Origin: Triplophysa rosa
Lineage: Eukaryota; Chordata; Actinopteri; Cypriniformes; Nemacheilidae
DNA: 64,000 nucleotides
Direction of reading: 5' to 3'
Assembly: GCF_024868665.1 (NCBI RefSeq)
Contig: NC_079892.1
Span: 1,754,785-1,818,784, forward strand
Made by a program: the position numbers and the translations under genes. Shown piece by piece: positions 43,901 to 56,620 of the stretch (within the stretch, counting starts at the first letter, position 1; the number at the start of each line of letters is the position of its first letter). The notes beneath the pieces were generated by a model that made no database searches, had not been told where the DNA came from, and saw nothing but the letters and a program-made list of their open reading frames with translations.

Positions 43901-46900
43901 GTCGTCGGCTTTGAAGCGATATTTGTACCCTCGCACTAGAGAGCTTTACTGCAAACCAAAGCAAAATACTTTAACGTTTATAAGCTAAGAGAGCGCAGCC
44001 ACTTGCTCATTAAAAGTCTTGCTTTTTACCCTATAACTGCAGGTGTGAATGCAGAAATTCTCCAACGTGGCTCATATTTCCCAAGTAGGAGCTTATTTGG
44101 CCTCAACCTGCAAAGACCAGCAGCGATGTGATGTTTACCAAACACAAACGGTTCGCAAGCCCACATCCTACATCTACAGCAAACAAGTACGTCTTTTTTG
44201 GATCATACCATAGTAAAAGCTCAACCTTCATCGTTCATCTGTAATTAAGACACACAACCTGAAATGATCGTAATGTTCTCACAGGTTTGTTTTCAGACAG
44301 AGCTCTTAATTGTGAAGATTGAAGAGAACGAGGTGCTGTGAATGGGGGTTTTGCCGGAACAGCTATGAACAATGAGACGTAAAACCCAACCTTGTTTCCA
44401 TCTGCTCATGAAGCAGCCGTTTATTCACTCCTGAAAGCCGCCGATCATTAACCAAGCTGTAACTCTCTCTCTCTCTTGGGAAGGGAGCCTCAGGCAGTTG
44501 GTTCCACTTATCTGGTGAATTCTTTCAACGTTACACATTTCCCTCCTTCTCTGCCTCTCCGTGCCAGTTCAAGCTTATGCAATTCTGCAAACGGTTACAC
44601 ATATCAAAATGGCATTTCATTCGCAACAAACAACTCAACTCAACTTTATTTATATAGCACTTTTTACAATTTTCATTGTTACAAAGCAGCTGTACAAACA
44701 CCTCAAAACATGCTCATTTTGCTATCAAGGTTTTTTCATTTTGCCAATGCATGCCAGGCTGCATTTTTAATTCGAGCTGATTTGATGTGACGGATTCACC
44801 ATGTCAAAACGCTATTGTTTGTTGGTTTTGTAAGCGCTTGCCCAAACTCACAAAAAACGCCTTTGATATTTAGCGAAGGGGATGAATCATCGCAAGACCG
44901 TGGATCACTGAAAACGTGATAAAAGTATTCTGACTAACCGACTTGCCTCGTAGTGCTAGCGTTGGATGTTTTTCCCACTTGCTGTGCAGGGTTCTCTATG
45001 GCTGTTTTGCATACCTCTGTACTGCCTAGCTGCCAAGAGAAGCAAACCGGAGTGCCAGACAAGTCCAAACTAAGACTGCAGGCTTACTCTTTCTGATTAA
45101 GAGAAAAGTTTGGAAGCAGAGCCATAAATGATTAAAGGTAGTCAAGTGAGGGTGTTTTACTTTTTCTTTTATGACAGGTGGCACTTGTTCAATTGTCTAC
45201 AAAACCACAAGTATGCCTGCATTAAAGGGATAGCTAATTCTTCGGCAGAACACGAAGATATTTTGTGGAGCATTGATAACCAAACACCACTGACCCCCTT
45301 GACTTCCATTGTATAAACACAAAACCACATTATATCTTCTTTTGTGTTTCACATAAGAATCATATACAGGCTTTCAACAACATGAATGGTAATAAATGAT
45401 GTCAGAATATTAATTTTTAATTTGGCACCTTCAACAAATTCATCCTAACTAATCTTAATGTCTTGTTTTCTATGGCTGAGTTTGTAAGTAAACCCTGCTG
45501 GTGACTAAAAAGTGGAAGTCCACCCCTCCACCATCCCAAAAGAAATGCACTTGTCATCTTATATCCCATTTCCACCCAGTACCCCTTGCCTCCAAGCAAT
45601 AAAGGGGTGACCCGCATTGCTGTGGGCCTCTTAGTTTAACCTTCCCCCAATAGTCTCATCAAAGAGTATTCCATCGGCAACAAAGAACTGACAAGCCCAA
45701 GGAAGGGGGGCAGGGGTTGGGGAACGGGGGCCCTTACCGCCTGGGTCACCAGTCTAATTTTTTCAGTGAAGAGTTTCATTAACAGGCAAGCATGGAACCC
45801 ATAATCCGTCCGTCTTTCCCGCTGGGAGGGTCAAGACCCCAGGGCTGTAGTTTCTCGAGCAATGATCCTGCACCTCCTTTCCTATTCTCTTTTAACCGAT
45901 CTTCATCCACAACCTCTTTTTCACCAGCTGAAGGTCAAAAAGAGAGAAACAGTGTGGAAAAGGGCATCTACGTGGTGAGACAAAGGCGAGCTAACAAGTC
46001 ACTCGCGAGAGCTTCAGCTCGGAAACGAGTCTTTATTCAAGGGCGTTTCACAAGTTATTGTCTAAATATGGAAATCTAGGAGAAACCCAAACATAAACCT
46101 AAGGTAGAAAAGCATAAAAACAATCGCAAATACAACCGAGCTCGCATTAAAACAGAAAGATGGTCATCAAAGCTCATTGTTCTGAGGGTTGTCATCCTCA
46201 ACAGCACCAAGAAGAGAATCGGTTGTCAGAGACCTGCTTCTTTCACAGGGGTTGTGATTCTTTGACATGCACGCTCACGCGGGTGGCTGGCTGCCTCCAG
46301 TGATTATCTGGGTCACATGATGGAGGTGAGCGGGTCTCCTGAGAGAGGGGAAGGGAGAGGAGGAGACACGGAGGACCCTTTCTTTTGTAATCTCCACACT
46401 AGTGATTTAGCACAGATGATGGGCGAGAACACTACCTCCCCCCAGCCATCCACTCCTTCAGCACTTCCCAGAACATCCCCAAAGGACAACCAAGAGTTGC
46501 CAGGTGCAGTTGATACACTCCTGTGTAAAACGGGAGAAATTGTACCTTAATAGGCTACACAATGAACCTCACCATTCAGACCCAGAGGACAAAAGTACCT
46601 GCTCTTCCTAACGAAAGACACTTGGATGCTTTTACAGCTGTAAACAACTAAACACATTAAGTCCATTCACTGCCGGCCTGACGTTGATGGTTTTTAATAT
46701 GCTTTTTTTACAAAATCCAGAAGAGTAATGGGTTGCATCTGCTCATTGTTGTCTAATATTGACAAGAACTGAGAAAGCTAGCTGGATCCCTGAAACAGTG
46801 TTTAGGTGAGGAGAATGACTCTGGACATCTGAGGAAAACAGAAAGATGTTAAAGACAAAAGGGGAAGCATGGAACAAGACCAAAAAACGAAAAATGAGGC

Positions 46901-49804
46901 TTGACCGCAAGCTGAGAAAGAAAGAGACGGGCCAGATCTGGCATTCTGTATATGCTTGGCACAGCTTGGTCTGTCTGACTGACGGAGAAAAGAAAGACAA
47001 GAAAAACTAAGAAAAGGAATGAATACCACACTCTCCGGGAGCAAACATGACAGCCCAACAGGACTCTTTGTGTGTTTTCCAGACTGGCTTGCTGGAGCCG
47101 ACATGCACATGTCAAGTGTCTGTCTTCATTACATTCCTTCAGAAAATGGAGGACAATAGGCACGACACTAAACTTCTGCCCTGAGTTTGGCTCACTTTGT
47201 GGTGTTTATGATAGACACACCAGTTGGAGAGCTTTCAGACAGTTCAGAGGACCTTCTCAAAATGAAGTAAACAACATTTAATTATTAGAAAAGATCTGGC
47301 AACCCTCGAGGCCAAAACATGTCTGTTATCTCTTTTACTCATATTGGGAAGCAATCTTCCTTTAAAGAGCTGCTTTACAATCCCGTCTGACGTCTACGTT
47401 TGGAAAACACAACAGACTTGTGGTCAAGGCTTGGTGTAATACCTGAACGTTGTTGCATACAGTTAAACAACAAAGAAAATAAGAAAGGCCATTCTGGAAT
47501 TCACTCAAATACATCATTGGAAAACTAAATGGAAAACCAAAATTACTCCAAAGAATCAAAAGTGTGAGTTGGTATCTAACCGAAGTGCAGAAGTTTGTCA
47601 CCTTTGCTTGGACACGGAAACAACTTTGACCAAGCAAAAATTCTGGATAGTCTCCACCTTAAATAGCATGGCTCAGCCTAAGACAGGGAGGTTTTTCAGA
47701 TGGCAGGGGATGACCTTCATGAGCCATAAACCATTGGAAGATATATTTTTGAGTGTCAGCAGACGGGGTGGCCCAAAATTTCTTGAAGTAAGACCCCTGG
47801 GGTCAGCATTGCAATGGCACAGAATGACACTTCACTACTCTTTCTAAATGCTTCTTGTTTCTTCTCACATTCTCTTGGCTAAAGCGATTCTCTCAGTGTG
47901 TCTCTTACTCTGATTCTCTCCTCTCTGTGACATTTTGATGAGCTGTCAGTGGCTGAAGGAGGAGGGTCTGGTTTGCCATGCTGACAGCACAGGAGGAGGT
48001 CGATCTTTGATCCGCACAGTTCTCTATAAATACTGCCGTCCCAAAGGTCGCCATTTGGTAGTCAAATTACACAGTGAAAAGGTTGTTCTACTACTAGGTG
48101 CAAATGAACGTGACTTTAGTTAAGCGGTACGCAACGCTCTGGAGAAGAATCACATACATATTCAGGAATAATTTACGCACCGTTGCTGTGTAAAAGCTAG
48201 CGAACTGTGCAAGTACATTTCACTGATGTGATTTATTCAGAGTACCAACAAAGACAATGAGAGATGTCAATCTCTGCAATGACCTCACTGTTTTAATTAA
48301 TCAATGGAACTTTATGATCGAGACAAAAAATCTTAACAACTATGGTAGTTTTATTCATGTCATTGTAGTGGAGATCGACTAATAACTTAGAAGGCATCCG
48401 TTACGCAATTCTCCATAGAGCCTCGGGGCATCTAAACAGACTCGAACAACTCCGCAGCCCCTTCAAGATATGCTAGCTCGACTGTTATTACTCATTCCCA
48501 TGACTCTCTCTGGAGGCAGCTTTGACTTTCCTCTGCCTTATTTTCTGCATTTATCAAATGAAGGCTCCTCGGCTGCTCCGACCCGAGACCTCTGGACAGA
48601 CGGAGTACTAACATTGCATGAGAGCCGGTCACAAAGGAAAGAACAAGCAAACAAAACTATAGAAAACTGTAGTGTGTGAGAAACCAAACAAGACAGAGAT
48701 ATAGAGAGAGACAGAGGAAGAGAGGATGCATTTTATGTGGTGAGAACTAGCGTGTTTTTAGTCTTCGGTGTCATTGTGTGTTAGCAGAAAGATAAGGACA
48801 CGCTGTAGCAAATGGAGCTCCTGGAACGTGTGGGCGAACATGACGGCACCTCATAACCTTGCTTGGTATTTTCAGTCACAGCGATTCTGAATTATCTCGC
48901 AGCAACACACTGTGGTTTGGGGGTTCAAATAACTGACAGCCGGATTTGCTCACATTACAAAACACAGAGCCATTAGCCTGTTTGCATATGAAATAAACTG
49001 TCAGACTAATTTGCCCATTCATGGCCTCTAGTCTATAAAAAATTTGGGTTAGGAGTGTTTGACAGAACAAACTTCAGATGAAAGAAAAACAAAGAACAGA
49101 GTTTCAGCTTAATCAGGGGCTAGAAACAGACTGATGTCTAAATGTCTTTATGTAAGGCATTAATACTATGAAGTACTCCTGATTCTAAGACCGAACACTA
49201 GTCCTGGAAAAAGTAAATAGATATAGTAAAAGAAAACCGCTACATTAGCATCCATCACTATAAGCTGTTAGATGCATGTGCCAGTTAAAAACAGCCACTA
49301 ACACCTCAAGCCGAAATGGAATTAGCGTCTATGGAGCAACAAGCCATTTTAAACATCAAGCAAATGTGAGCGCGTTCTCCCTGGCGTGCACTTCACAAGA
49401 TGGGCAACGATTTCCATTTTTTTTATTATTTGTATGTGACATTTAATGCACGACTATCCATTCTACTGCAAGGAATAAACTACCAACTGCTATAAGCTAC
49501 TGCCAGTTAAAAAATAAACTAGACCTAAATAAACACCATTAACGATTCAACTTAACATCCAGTCTTTTCTGTCCTTACCATCCTCAGTTTCCTGCCAGAC
49601 TATGCCTTCCAGGTTAACACTGGTACCCGGTTCACATGGACCCAGACATTCCGGCTCAGTGGCCAGAGACACGTCAGAAGTGTTGACGGCCACCGAACGC
49701 GTGCGAACCATGATCTGCTCACACGAGGAGGAGATGTCGCTGTTGCTGACAGGTGCGAGAAGGTGAACGGGTGGTGGTGCCGGTGTAGACACTGGAGACT
49801 CCAT
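34841..49804 (-). CDS. znf609: Zinc finger protein 609 (znf609), coding exons 3-8, 5' coding exon outside the window
   Basis: Six joined exons give 1154 residues, ending at a TGA. Human ZNF609 is about 1411 residues, so about 257 N-terminal residues from the large start-codon exon are missing; none of that sequence is found up to 64000. Seen in order: a conserved block [10 protein letters not shown] to [11 protein letters not shown]; a basic, Ser/Asn-rich stretch; one C2H2 finger (C-x4-C-x12-H-x4-H) at about residues 252-275, DNA 37785-37856; a Lys-rich run ([10 protein letters not shown]); a short poly[14 protein letters not shown]; an RE/RD-rich segment; and the conserved tail [15 protein letters not shown] to the stop. 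Known: a nuclear regulator that works with the cohesin loader NIPBL and Integrator, related to ZNF608 and insect Scribbler. Human exon 2 makes circZNF609, but that exon is not here. Confidence 0.98.
35016..35351 (-). CDS. znf609: znf609 coding exon 7
   Basis: Encodes [60 protein letters not shown] and ends DLSYATG. Acceptor GATTTAG|GG, donor CTACAG|GTACAT. Confidence 0.97.
35440..35857 (-). CDS. znf609: znf609 coding exon 6 (RE/RD-rich segment)
   Basis: Encodes [20 protein letters not shown], an Arg-Glu/Arg-Asp-rich helix-like run (about 35695-35785), then [20 protein letters not shown] and ending VMMQNYPG. Acceptor CTTTTCAG|GAG, donor CCCCG|GTAAGC. From memory the Arg/Glu run is longer than in the human protein. 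Confidence 0.96.
35973..38295 (-). CDS. znf609: znf609 coding exon 5 (large exon with the C2H2 finger)
   Basis: 2323 bases, 774 whole codons. Acceptor TTCCTCAG|ATTCTG, donor CGACAG|GTATGG. Begins [20 protein letters not shown], carries the single finger ([20 protein letters not shown]), conserved islands [20 protein letters not shown] and [20 protein letters not shown], a QQQQQ run and [20 protein letters not shown], and ends [11 protein letters not shown]. Continuous reading with no frameshift supports an intact gene. Confidence 0.98.
38296..42183 (-). other. znf609 intron 4
   Basis: Half of it is the 37-bp minisatellite (38885-40830). The rest shows no coding exon and no recognised element. 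Confidence 0.8.
38885..40830. repeat. 37-bp minisatellite, about 50 units
   Basis: Unit AGAGAAGACGAGTCTGACTT + TATAGCTGCGCATGTTT. Variants carry CATGCTT, CATGTTC or CTCTATAGC. A longer variant (GCACGGCTGCGTATATG, with ACAAGTCTGAC before it and GAGGAGTCTGAC after) recurs near 39311, 39748, 39977, 40398 and 40741, so units are arranged in higher-order blocks. The first units (38885-39050) are the most divergent. ORFs across it are artefacts of the repeat. Confidence 0.97.
42184..42271 (-). CDS. znf609: znf609 coding exon 4
   Basis: Encodes [20 protein letters not shown] and TRHDWAPP. Acceptor CGTGCAG|GT, donor CCACG|GTAAGA. Essentially identical to the mammalian exon. The split Gly and Arg codons at its ends confirm both junctions. 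Confidence 0.98.
44636..44700. repeat. Retroposon-like fragment
   Basis: CAACTTTATTTATATAGCAC and ACAAAGCAGCTGTACA match the common fish retroposon end in reverse orientation to the copy near 26773. Confidence 0.5.
45222..45420. mobile_element. TTAAAGGG-family fragment
   Basis: TTAAAGGGATAGCTAATTC, then ACGAAGATATTTTGTGGAGC and CTTGACTTCCATTGTATAAA. The right terminal repeat is degenerate. Confidence 0.65.
49579..49804 (-). CDS. znf609: znf609 coding exon 3
   Basis: Encodes [20 protein letters not shown], then [20 protein letters not shown] and up to WQETED. Acceptor TTTCTGCAG|ATG at 49805, donor GATG|GTAAGG. The leading Met is internal: in human ZNF609 the same Met follows Glu-Lys from the previous exon, and it is read in phase 0. 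Confidence 0.97.
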
Positions 49805-51012
49805 CTGCAGAAAGATTTAGAAAAAGATTCAGTTAGATAATTATGACCACCTATCAAAAGCATGCTTTAATAGCACTGAATAAAATCTGTTTGGCGACAA
49901 TTAATAAACCAAAATGTGAGACGCCCAACTGACTTTTTTGCTTTTGCCAAACTTTTAACACATCCAATACATTACAACACAAAGACTTGGGAAGTCTAAA
50001 CACCAAAGCTTGCACACTCTGAGTTTAGCAGGGACGGTACATCGCAAGGACAAGAAAAAGGGGTTTACTACATTGTGCAACTAAAAGGCATTATTCCCAT
50101 TTATACACCATTCCCAGCATTAAAAAGTCTATATTTCAATGCAGATGCAAAGACAAACAAAATAAATAAACAGCACCCTCAACTTATTTTGTAACATTAT
50201 TTTTAAAAACAGATAAAATACTTAACATGAGCAAAAGTAATACAACATAAGGCTAAACCTGGTAGGGGGTATAAAACTGGTAGAGGGATTTCGGCTATCC
50301 ACAAATAAAATCTTGCATGATACAGTCTGCCTTTGTTTAATTTCAATGCAATGAACCATTTAGCATTATTTGAGATTATTACTCATGGCCAAAGATGTTT
50401 CGGAGTGTAGATTTATTATAAACTGTGAGGTAATAAGCTGCCACAGCTGTTCTAGTTCAACCCATCCCCAGCGCAACACGCAAGCCAACTGATTTCACAA
50501 ACACTGCGGCAAATTCAGCACCGCACGGATGAGCCAATCTGATAATCTAATTATGGGCTTTTGTTGAATTGCATTAAGCTTTTGGGTGGGTGACAAAGAA
50601 TTTAATCCAGAGTTAAGATAAATGTGCCATTAATGGCGATTTCATGTTCAAAATTCATGTTAATGTTAATGATTTCATTCCTCTGTTTTCATGTTCCCGT
50701 TTTAAAATCAATGTGGTTGTCTGGATGGAAAAGGATAGTTTAACAGCTGACACCGCAACAACAACAAAAACACTCAAACAGTTGTAACGTAGAATCAATG
50801 CACTCAAAATAAAAGACTCAAACTGCACCGCACTGACAGTTTGTGGAAAGCCTTCAACTTTTGTTGACACTAATGTTTGTTAACAGTGAGTTCAAAATAA
50901 CGTGCACCAATTACACTTTATTAATAAAGCAATTTTGATTTTGTGTTGACTTAAATACCCCCAAGTGCGTATTCTGCAGGAAACAACTTAATGTTTAAAA
51001 TTCAGTAGTAGT

Positions 51013-52002
51013 AGGGCTGGGCGATATGGCAAAAAAGTAAACTCGATAGTTTTTTTCTATATTGATCGATAACGATATTTATTTCGATATATATTTAATT
51101 AAAAAACTGTATTTAAAATAATCTATTTTAAATACAGTTTATTAACAAAAGTTAACCTTTAACCAGTTAAAATTCAATTAAATGAAATGCACTGTTGCAA
51201 CACAGAGGATATAAGGCCATAAACAACGTGTAGCAGTTCATTCAGTCTCATTTTGATTCAATTGACTCGTTAAGTAAAGGGAGTGTTCATTCAGTACATT
51301 CAACCAATGAAAGGGCTCCGTTACTGTGTACATTCGAACGCTATTGGCTCAGCACCTGCGCACATACATAACGCTGCAATAATGTCTTGCTCGAGTAGTG
51401 GGTTTTATTCAATGCATTCAGTGAACCTTAGTCTTTCAAAAAGACATCTCACATAAACTGTAGTACATTTCTTTAATCATGCAAGCAACTTACATACAAG
51501 GTTAAATATTTAAATGTGCACACAAACTCACTTCATTACATCTCTAATCTGTACAGGGCAGCGCTGGTTTGTTTCATAAGCACCAGCTCATGTTAGCAGA
51601 TATGTTAACGATGGATATAAAAACGTTTGTGCTTGAGTTTCGAAGTAACTCGCTTGCAATTGCGCCTCAAGTTTGTTTTGTTTAACTGGCGATTGCGAAA
51701 AAAAAATAAGACACTTGATAAACCGCGTGATGACAACTCGAGGTTAGTTTCACCTTTGTTTCCGCTTCCAGTCATGTTTTCCTCCTCATGTCGAGTTTTC
51801 TTTGCCAAGTGCAGTATGAAATGGACTTTGTACTTTGACGCGCATGATAAAAGCTACACGCTGACTGACTGTTGTTCTGTTTATTTCTGCGTTCTGTTAG
51901 ACTGTAAGATTAATCCATATCAAAATGCCAATAGCTTATCATCGTTTTTGAAATACATTCTATCGCGATTCGATATGATATCGTTTATCGGCACAGCCCT
52001 AG
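51013..52002. mobile_element. 990-bp hAT-like element (AGGGCTGGGCGATATGG end)
   Basis: Left AGGGCTGGGCGATATGGC, right TTATCGGCACAGCCCTAG, flanked by GTAGTAGT on both sides (51005-51012 and 52003-52010), an 8-bp target duplication. The terminal GATA/TATC-rich zones pair. The internal frame at 51627-52190 has no transposase features. Confidence 0.85.
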
Positions 52003-53136
52003 GTAGTAGTGAAAAGTTTGCAATCGATTTGCCTCTCTATCACCATCTCTATCTGAAACATAAAATTGCAGGTTACTTCACATACCTTTATTTACTTGTG
52101 TTGAAAAACAACTTGCATTTCTTGCTAAATCAGACTCAACATGCCAAATTACAATTACAATTGGTTTGCCTTGTTATCCTAACAAGTTAAGGATTGCAGC
52201 ATTAAAAATAAACAACAGGGTTCTTCAGGAGGCTGAGATAATGATGTGGCAAAACAGTGGATAGTGGATGTGGTTGCCCATCATTGAGAGAACCGCTAAA
52301 CTCAAATGTTTGTTGCTACTGTGACTCATTTCTTGTTGACTGAATTAGGCACAGCAGACGAGGCCTTTAATCGATGATGCAGCCAGTACTCTGAACAACC
52401 ACAGGATGAGAGAGGACGCCTCCCAATCTTTGAGGATATTATCCAGTCAGGAATGCACGCAGCAGTTTTCTGAGAACTGAAATCGAAGGGTTGAATCGTG
52501 CTGAAGAGTAAAATAACGTATTTGTCTCCTTGGGACCATCCTGTTCAGTCTTTATTTTTTAATGCAGATTAAATTCTTAAATCATTAACTAAACAAAAAA
52601 ACACTGTGTACAATATTTGCTTGCTCCTCCCTTCCCCAGTCAGCCTTCTGAATTTACAGTCTCGCTACTAAAAATGAACAAGACCACAGCGTTTGCGAGA
52701 GAACTGCGAAGTCACAAACGTTAATTTCAGAGCCGTGGTTCCTCGCCGGTCCCTGCACACCCCTGTTTTACATAAAATGGAGACGTGCTCCCACAGTGGC
52801 TGCAAAATTCCCTAAGTTTCATTGGAAAATCACGTTGACTGTCCATTCTCCGTAAAGCACTGCTAGTATGAGTACAGCTTGTTCCCTTTCAATGCCGTGT
52901 GGGTCAAGCCCGGTTCATATGAACTGGCTCCCGCTAGCTGGATTCTGTCCATTGTCTATACAGTACTTTGCTGTTCAGTTGTGTCGGCAATAAGAAACTG
53001 AACACATGGCTTCAGATGGGATTAGTGGAGGATTAAGCTAAGGGTGTAATTTCGAAACACCTGTTCCTCTGGTCCAGTACTTGAAGTGTTTACACATACA
53101 CCATTATGAGCAGTAACCATGAGATCTATTAAAAGG

Positions 53137-53390
53137 TCACATAAAGCTGTCACGGTCAACACTCAACAAATAAAATTGACAAGTGTCACAGAGATCGTTC
53201 GCCTGTAAAACCAGATCACACCTGCGAATGACCTCACGATACAAAGCATGCTTGATATGTTCAGCCAGCATGTCAGAGAAAATGTGAATCTGGGGGATCT
53301 GTTCCAATCTCCTGGTTCGTTTGTTCTGAGAAACGGCAGCTTTATGGCTTATCACCTGCTTCTTTATGTACCTGTAAAAAACATTGATGC
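53137..53390 (-). other. Unidentified ORF starting at a good 3' splice site
   Basis: After TTTTTTACAG (minus strand) an open frame begins YIKKQVISHKAAVSQNKRTR, continues RLEQIPQIHIFSDMLAEHIK and HALYREVIRRCDLVLQANDL, and ends CDTCQFYLLSVDRDSFM. Composition is protein-like (balanced, helix-prone, no low complexity). An internal ATTCGCAG|GTGTGA could serve as donor. I do not recognise the family. It may be a stray coding exon, a pseudogene piece, transposon remnant or chance; it lies in znf609 intron 2 on the same strand. Confidence 0.3.
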
Positions 53391-56300
53391 AAGACTTCAA
53401 ATATTAAGAAAATGAGTAAGAAGGTAATAGTACGGACTAAAACTGTATGCAGTGCTCAGCCCATAAAGCAGACCATATAACTACACGAGAGACCACCAAA
53501 CGTTAACATAAACCATACACCAAGGGTGCTCTGAAAAAACACATGGCACTGAAGCCTAACAGCCGCTGGACTCTGACAGCATGAGGTGGAAAAAAAAATC
53601 GCTCTGAAAACAAGAGTTAAATTAATATGGAACCTCAGAGGGAGAGACAGCAGCGTTCAAGGAAAACAAAGTTGGCTTCCTGGCTCGGTTTCCCATTTGC
53701 GGTCTGAAGCACACCATTAGCGGTTGTGAGCTAGTTTTCTTTGAGTTTCCCTCCAACTTTTCAGTAGACTAGCCTCTCACTTCACACACACAGCAGAGCC
53801 TTAAGCCCGGCTCTGTGGTTAACACAAGATTGAGTTTTTCAAACAACTGACACACTACGCCAAAAAATAAATCTTGTGCTATTTTCCATCCTTTAAATCA
53901 TCTCAGAGCTACATCATAATCGGGACTGACGACAGGCTTTACTTATCAAGTACAATTGCTTGAAACGTATCCTTTTACAGGAAAGAAACATTATCTGCGT
54001 CTTCTGCGATGGACAGCCCAAACGAGAGTGACACCTGAGAGGACGCTGGTAAAATAACTTTCTGCTGTTGCGGTTAAGAAACCTTTCCGTTGCCAATGGG
54101 TTAGGGAACGCAATTTAAGGTCCACCCCCACCAGCGGGATTCTGCTGTTTTCTTCAAGGTCTGGAAAGCATCAGATGACCTTAAAAACTCTAGTGTTTGG
54201 TGCTCCTATGGATAACATTTCAGCTGTGCAAATGATCTCTCGAAACCTTTCAAGCATGGGAATGAAAACTGGGAATCTAAGTGTGATGGCACAGGAAAAG
54301 AAAGCTGTCCCGGTGGTACAAACACCTTAGGATTTGGAAAGTTACCTCAACATCAAGTTCATAGATCAAACCACAGGAATACCTAGGCAATGTGAGATCT
54401 TTGTTTTCTGAAAGGCATACTGCACTTTACAGGGCAGAATCGGGTCCATGAAGTTGGTCTGATTGTACGCGTGTAACGAAAATGAGCTTTGGCCTCCAGC
54501 TGAGGAAAATCACATCTGTTAAGCAAGTGTCATGCATTAACTAAAAAGGCTTGATGTATATTTCAATTGCAGCTGCGTGCTATACCGATGGAAATAACAG
54601 ATGCTTATGCTTGGTAAGCAAAGTAATGTCGAGCCACAACAAAATGACCACAGAGGTGGGTGTGCTTAGATACTTCAAAATGTTACCAATGCAAAACCCA
54701 AGAACGTCTTTTAAGACGAGATGCTGCACCTTTAAGACACTCTTTGTGGTTAAAAACTTAACTCACAGGTCAAAAAGAGGCACTAAAAACAAAACATCTC
54801 AATTGGAGAGTTCCCAAGCTAGTTCCCTGCGACACCTCGGTGAGCTAAAAGTTAAAAAGTAAATTCCAACTAAAGCAGGAATACAACACGATACCTACAA
54901 CCAATCCACATCACTCAACAGCTTCCAGCGAAACCCCCGTGGTGTCGACACAGTTTAGTAAATGTCACCTGATGTTTGTATATACTTCATTCTTAGAAGC
55001 CTTTCAGGTTAACATTACTAATCCAAGCTATGTAAACAATAGCGCACTGCTGGTTTAAAGCTAAAGGGTGGAAGAGAAGAAGAGTAGGCAGTTAAGAAAG
55101 AAAGAAAGAAGTGTTAGAACACTTCAAACATCCACTTGTCAACCTTATATCCTGAATGAAAGAACCGTCGCAAAGCCTGCACGGGAGGGAGCACGAAAAC
55201 CTCCGTACATTCCACTGCATGAAAAAACAAAGTCTGGTAGCCAATCAACGTCTGTCAAACAAACAAAGAAAGAGCCACGGCTTCCACTGTTGAAACCAAA
55301 ACACTTTCACACTGCCAGCCAAAACACGCCGGTCATGCGATGTTGTTTCTGGGGTTCTGTTTTTTTAACCGAACAATAAGAAGGTGTCGGATTCAGGAGC
55401 AGGGTATGAACCTCTGGCCAACCCTTCAGGCAAGGCATGAATTCATAACTGATTATAAAATGATGCCAATTGATATTTACTGCATCTAACCAGTCCGCTA
55501 TAGTTGATTCGATACACTGAGATGGTATTCTGCCAATTTTAAGAGGACGTTTGCCAAAACCTTCACAATTCATGAACCAAGTTTAGCAGCATGAAAGTAA
55601 TGAAGCTTACTGCAGTGTTACAAGTGCTAAAACGGTTCATGTTGCGCTCTAGCTTGCAAAAAACACCTGCACGGTCGGAATGCAGCAATATCTCCAAGGT
55701 CATAAAACAAATGGGGTTCTAACTGCCCGGTCTATAATTAGAGAGCAAGGGTGACTGAAAATCTGATTCATGGAAACCAAAAACTGTCTGTAATTTGAGT
55801 TTGACTGGCCTCTGTAACCTGCTCTCCCGACCACATTTGAGGCACTAAATTCTACCATACAGAGACGACAACTCTTGGCCTGACCGTTGGTGGCCGCGAA
55901 CGGGAAAGCTTGGACACGCTTGTTTCAAATTTGCAAGTACTCCAGAGATTTAATCGCTGTCCCCAGAGATTTAAACTGTCGACAATGATTACAAAACAAA
56001 TATTTCCAGTCCTGGATGCTGACTGGTCAATACAAGTACCCAGTTATGATATAAAAAACCCTTTTCACCAGTTACTGTGTCTATCACCTACAGAGAACAT
56101 CTATTTAAGTTTAAACACAATATTTCATCATGTGTACTATAAAAGCAACACACTTAATGTTGTAAATGTAAGTCACACTAAAGAGGCTGCAGGAACAATG
56201 GAGCCTTTAGTTAAATGCATTCACATTATTCATCAGACTGTCTTTACCTTATTGTTTTGCGTAATCATTCTTACCTACTTTATTATATGCGCTTGAGCTC

Positions 56301-56620
56301 TTTATATTCCAATATATTCCACATCTGTAATTGTTTTTAAACATGTTAAGGATCAAAAAATGCAAAGCGTTAAGAGCAGCCACAAGGGAAAAACAAAAGC
56401 AAAGGAAATTTGCGAATCAAAATAGCGTCTTCAAACAGCAAACTCCCAGAAGATATCTTAAACCACATAGAAAAAAAATGCATGAAAGAGCAAAGAGAGG
56501 AAAAAACAAAAGACAGCCACCACACAACTTTACACCACACGGAGCACACTACCTAGCACAGTTTCCTTGCTTGCGCACCTTTCTAACCCACATTCAGAAA
56601 CAAGGTTTAGTCTCTTGAAA

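Larger units (their letters stand above)
42272..49578 (-). other. znf609 intron 3
   Basis: 7.3 kb without a recognisable exon. Contains a retroposon-type word at 44636-44700 (ACTTTATTTATATAGCAC) and a TTAAAGGG-family fragment (45222-45420). The rest is not obviously repetitive. Confidence 0.8.

Noticed and set aside
49802..49804. Met at the start of znf609 exon 3 as the true start codon
   Set aside because: It follows a strong acceptor directly, and human ZNF609 has about 250 residues before the same Met.
51627..52190. 187-codon plus-strand frame
   Set aside because: Lies across a hAT-like element and its flank; no transposase motifs, and it runs past the element border.
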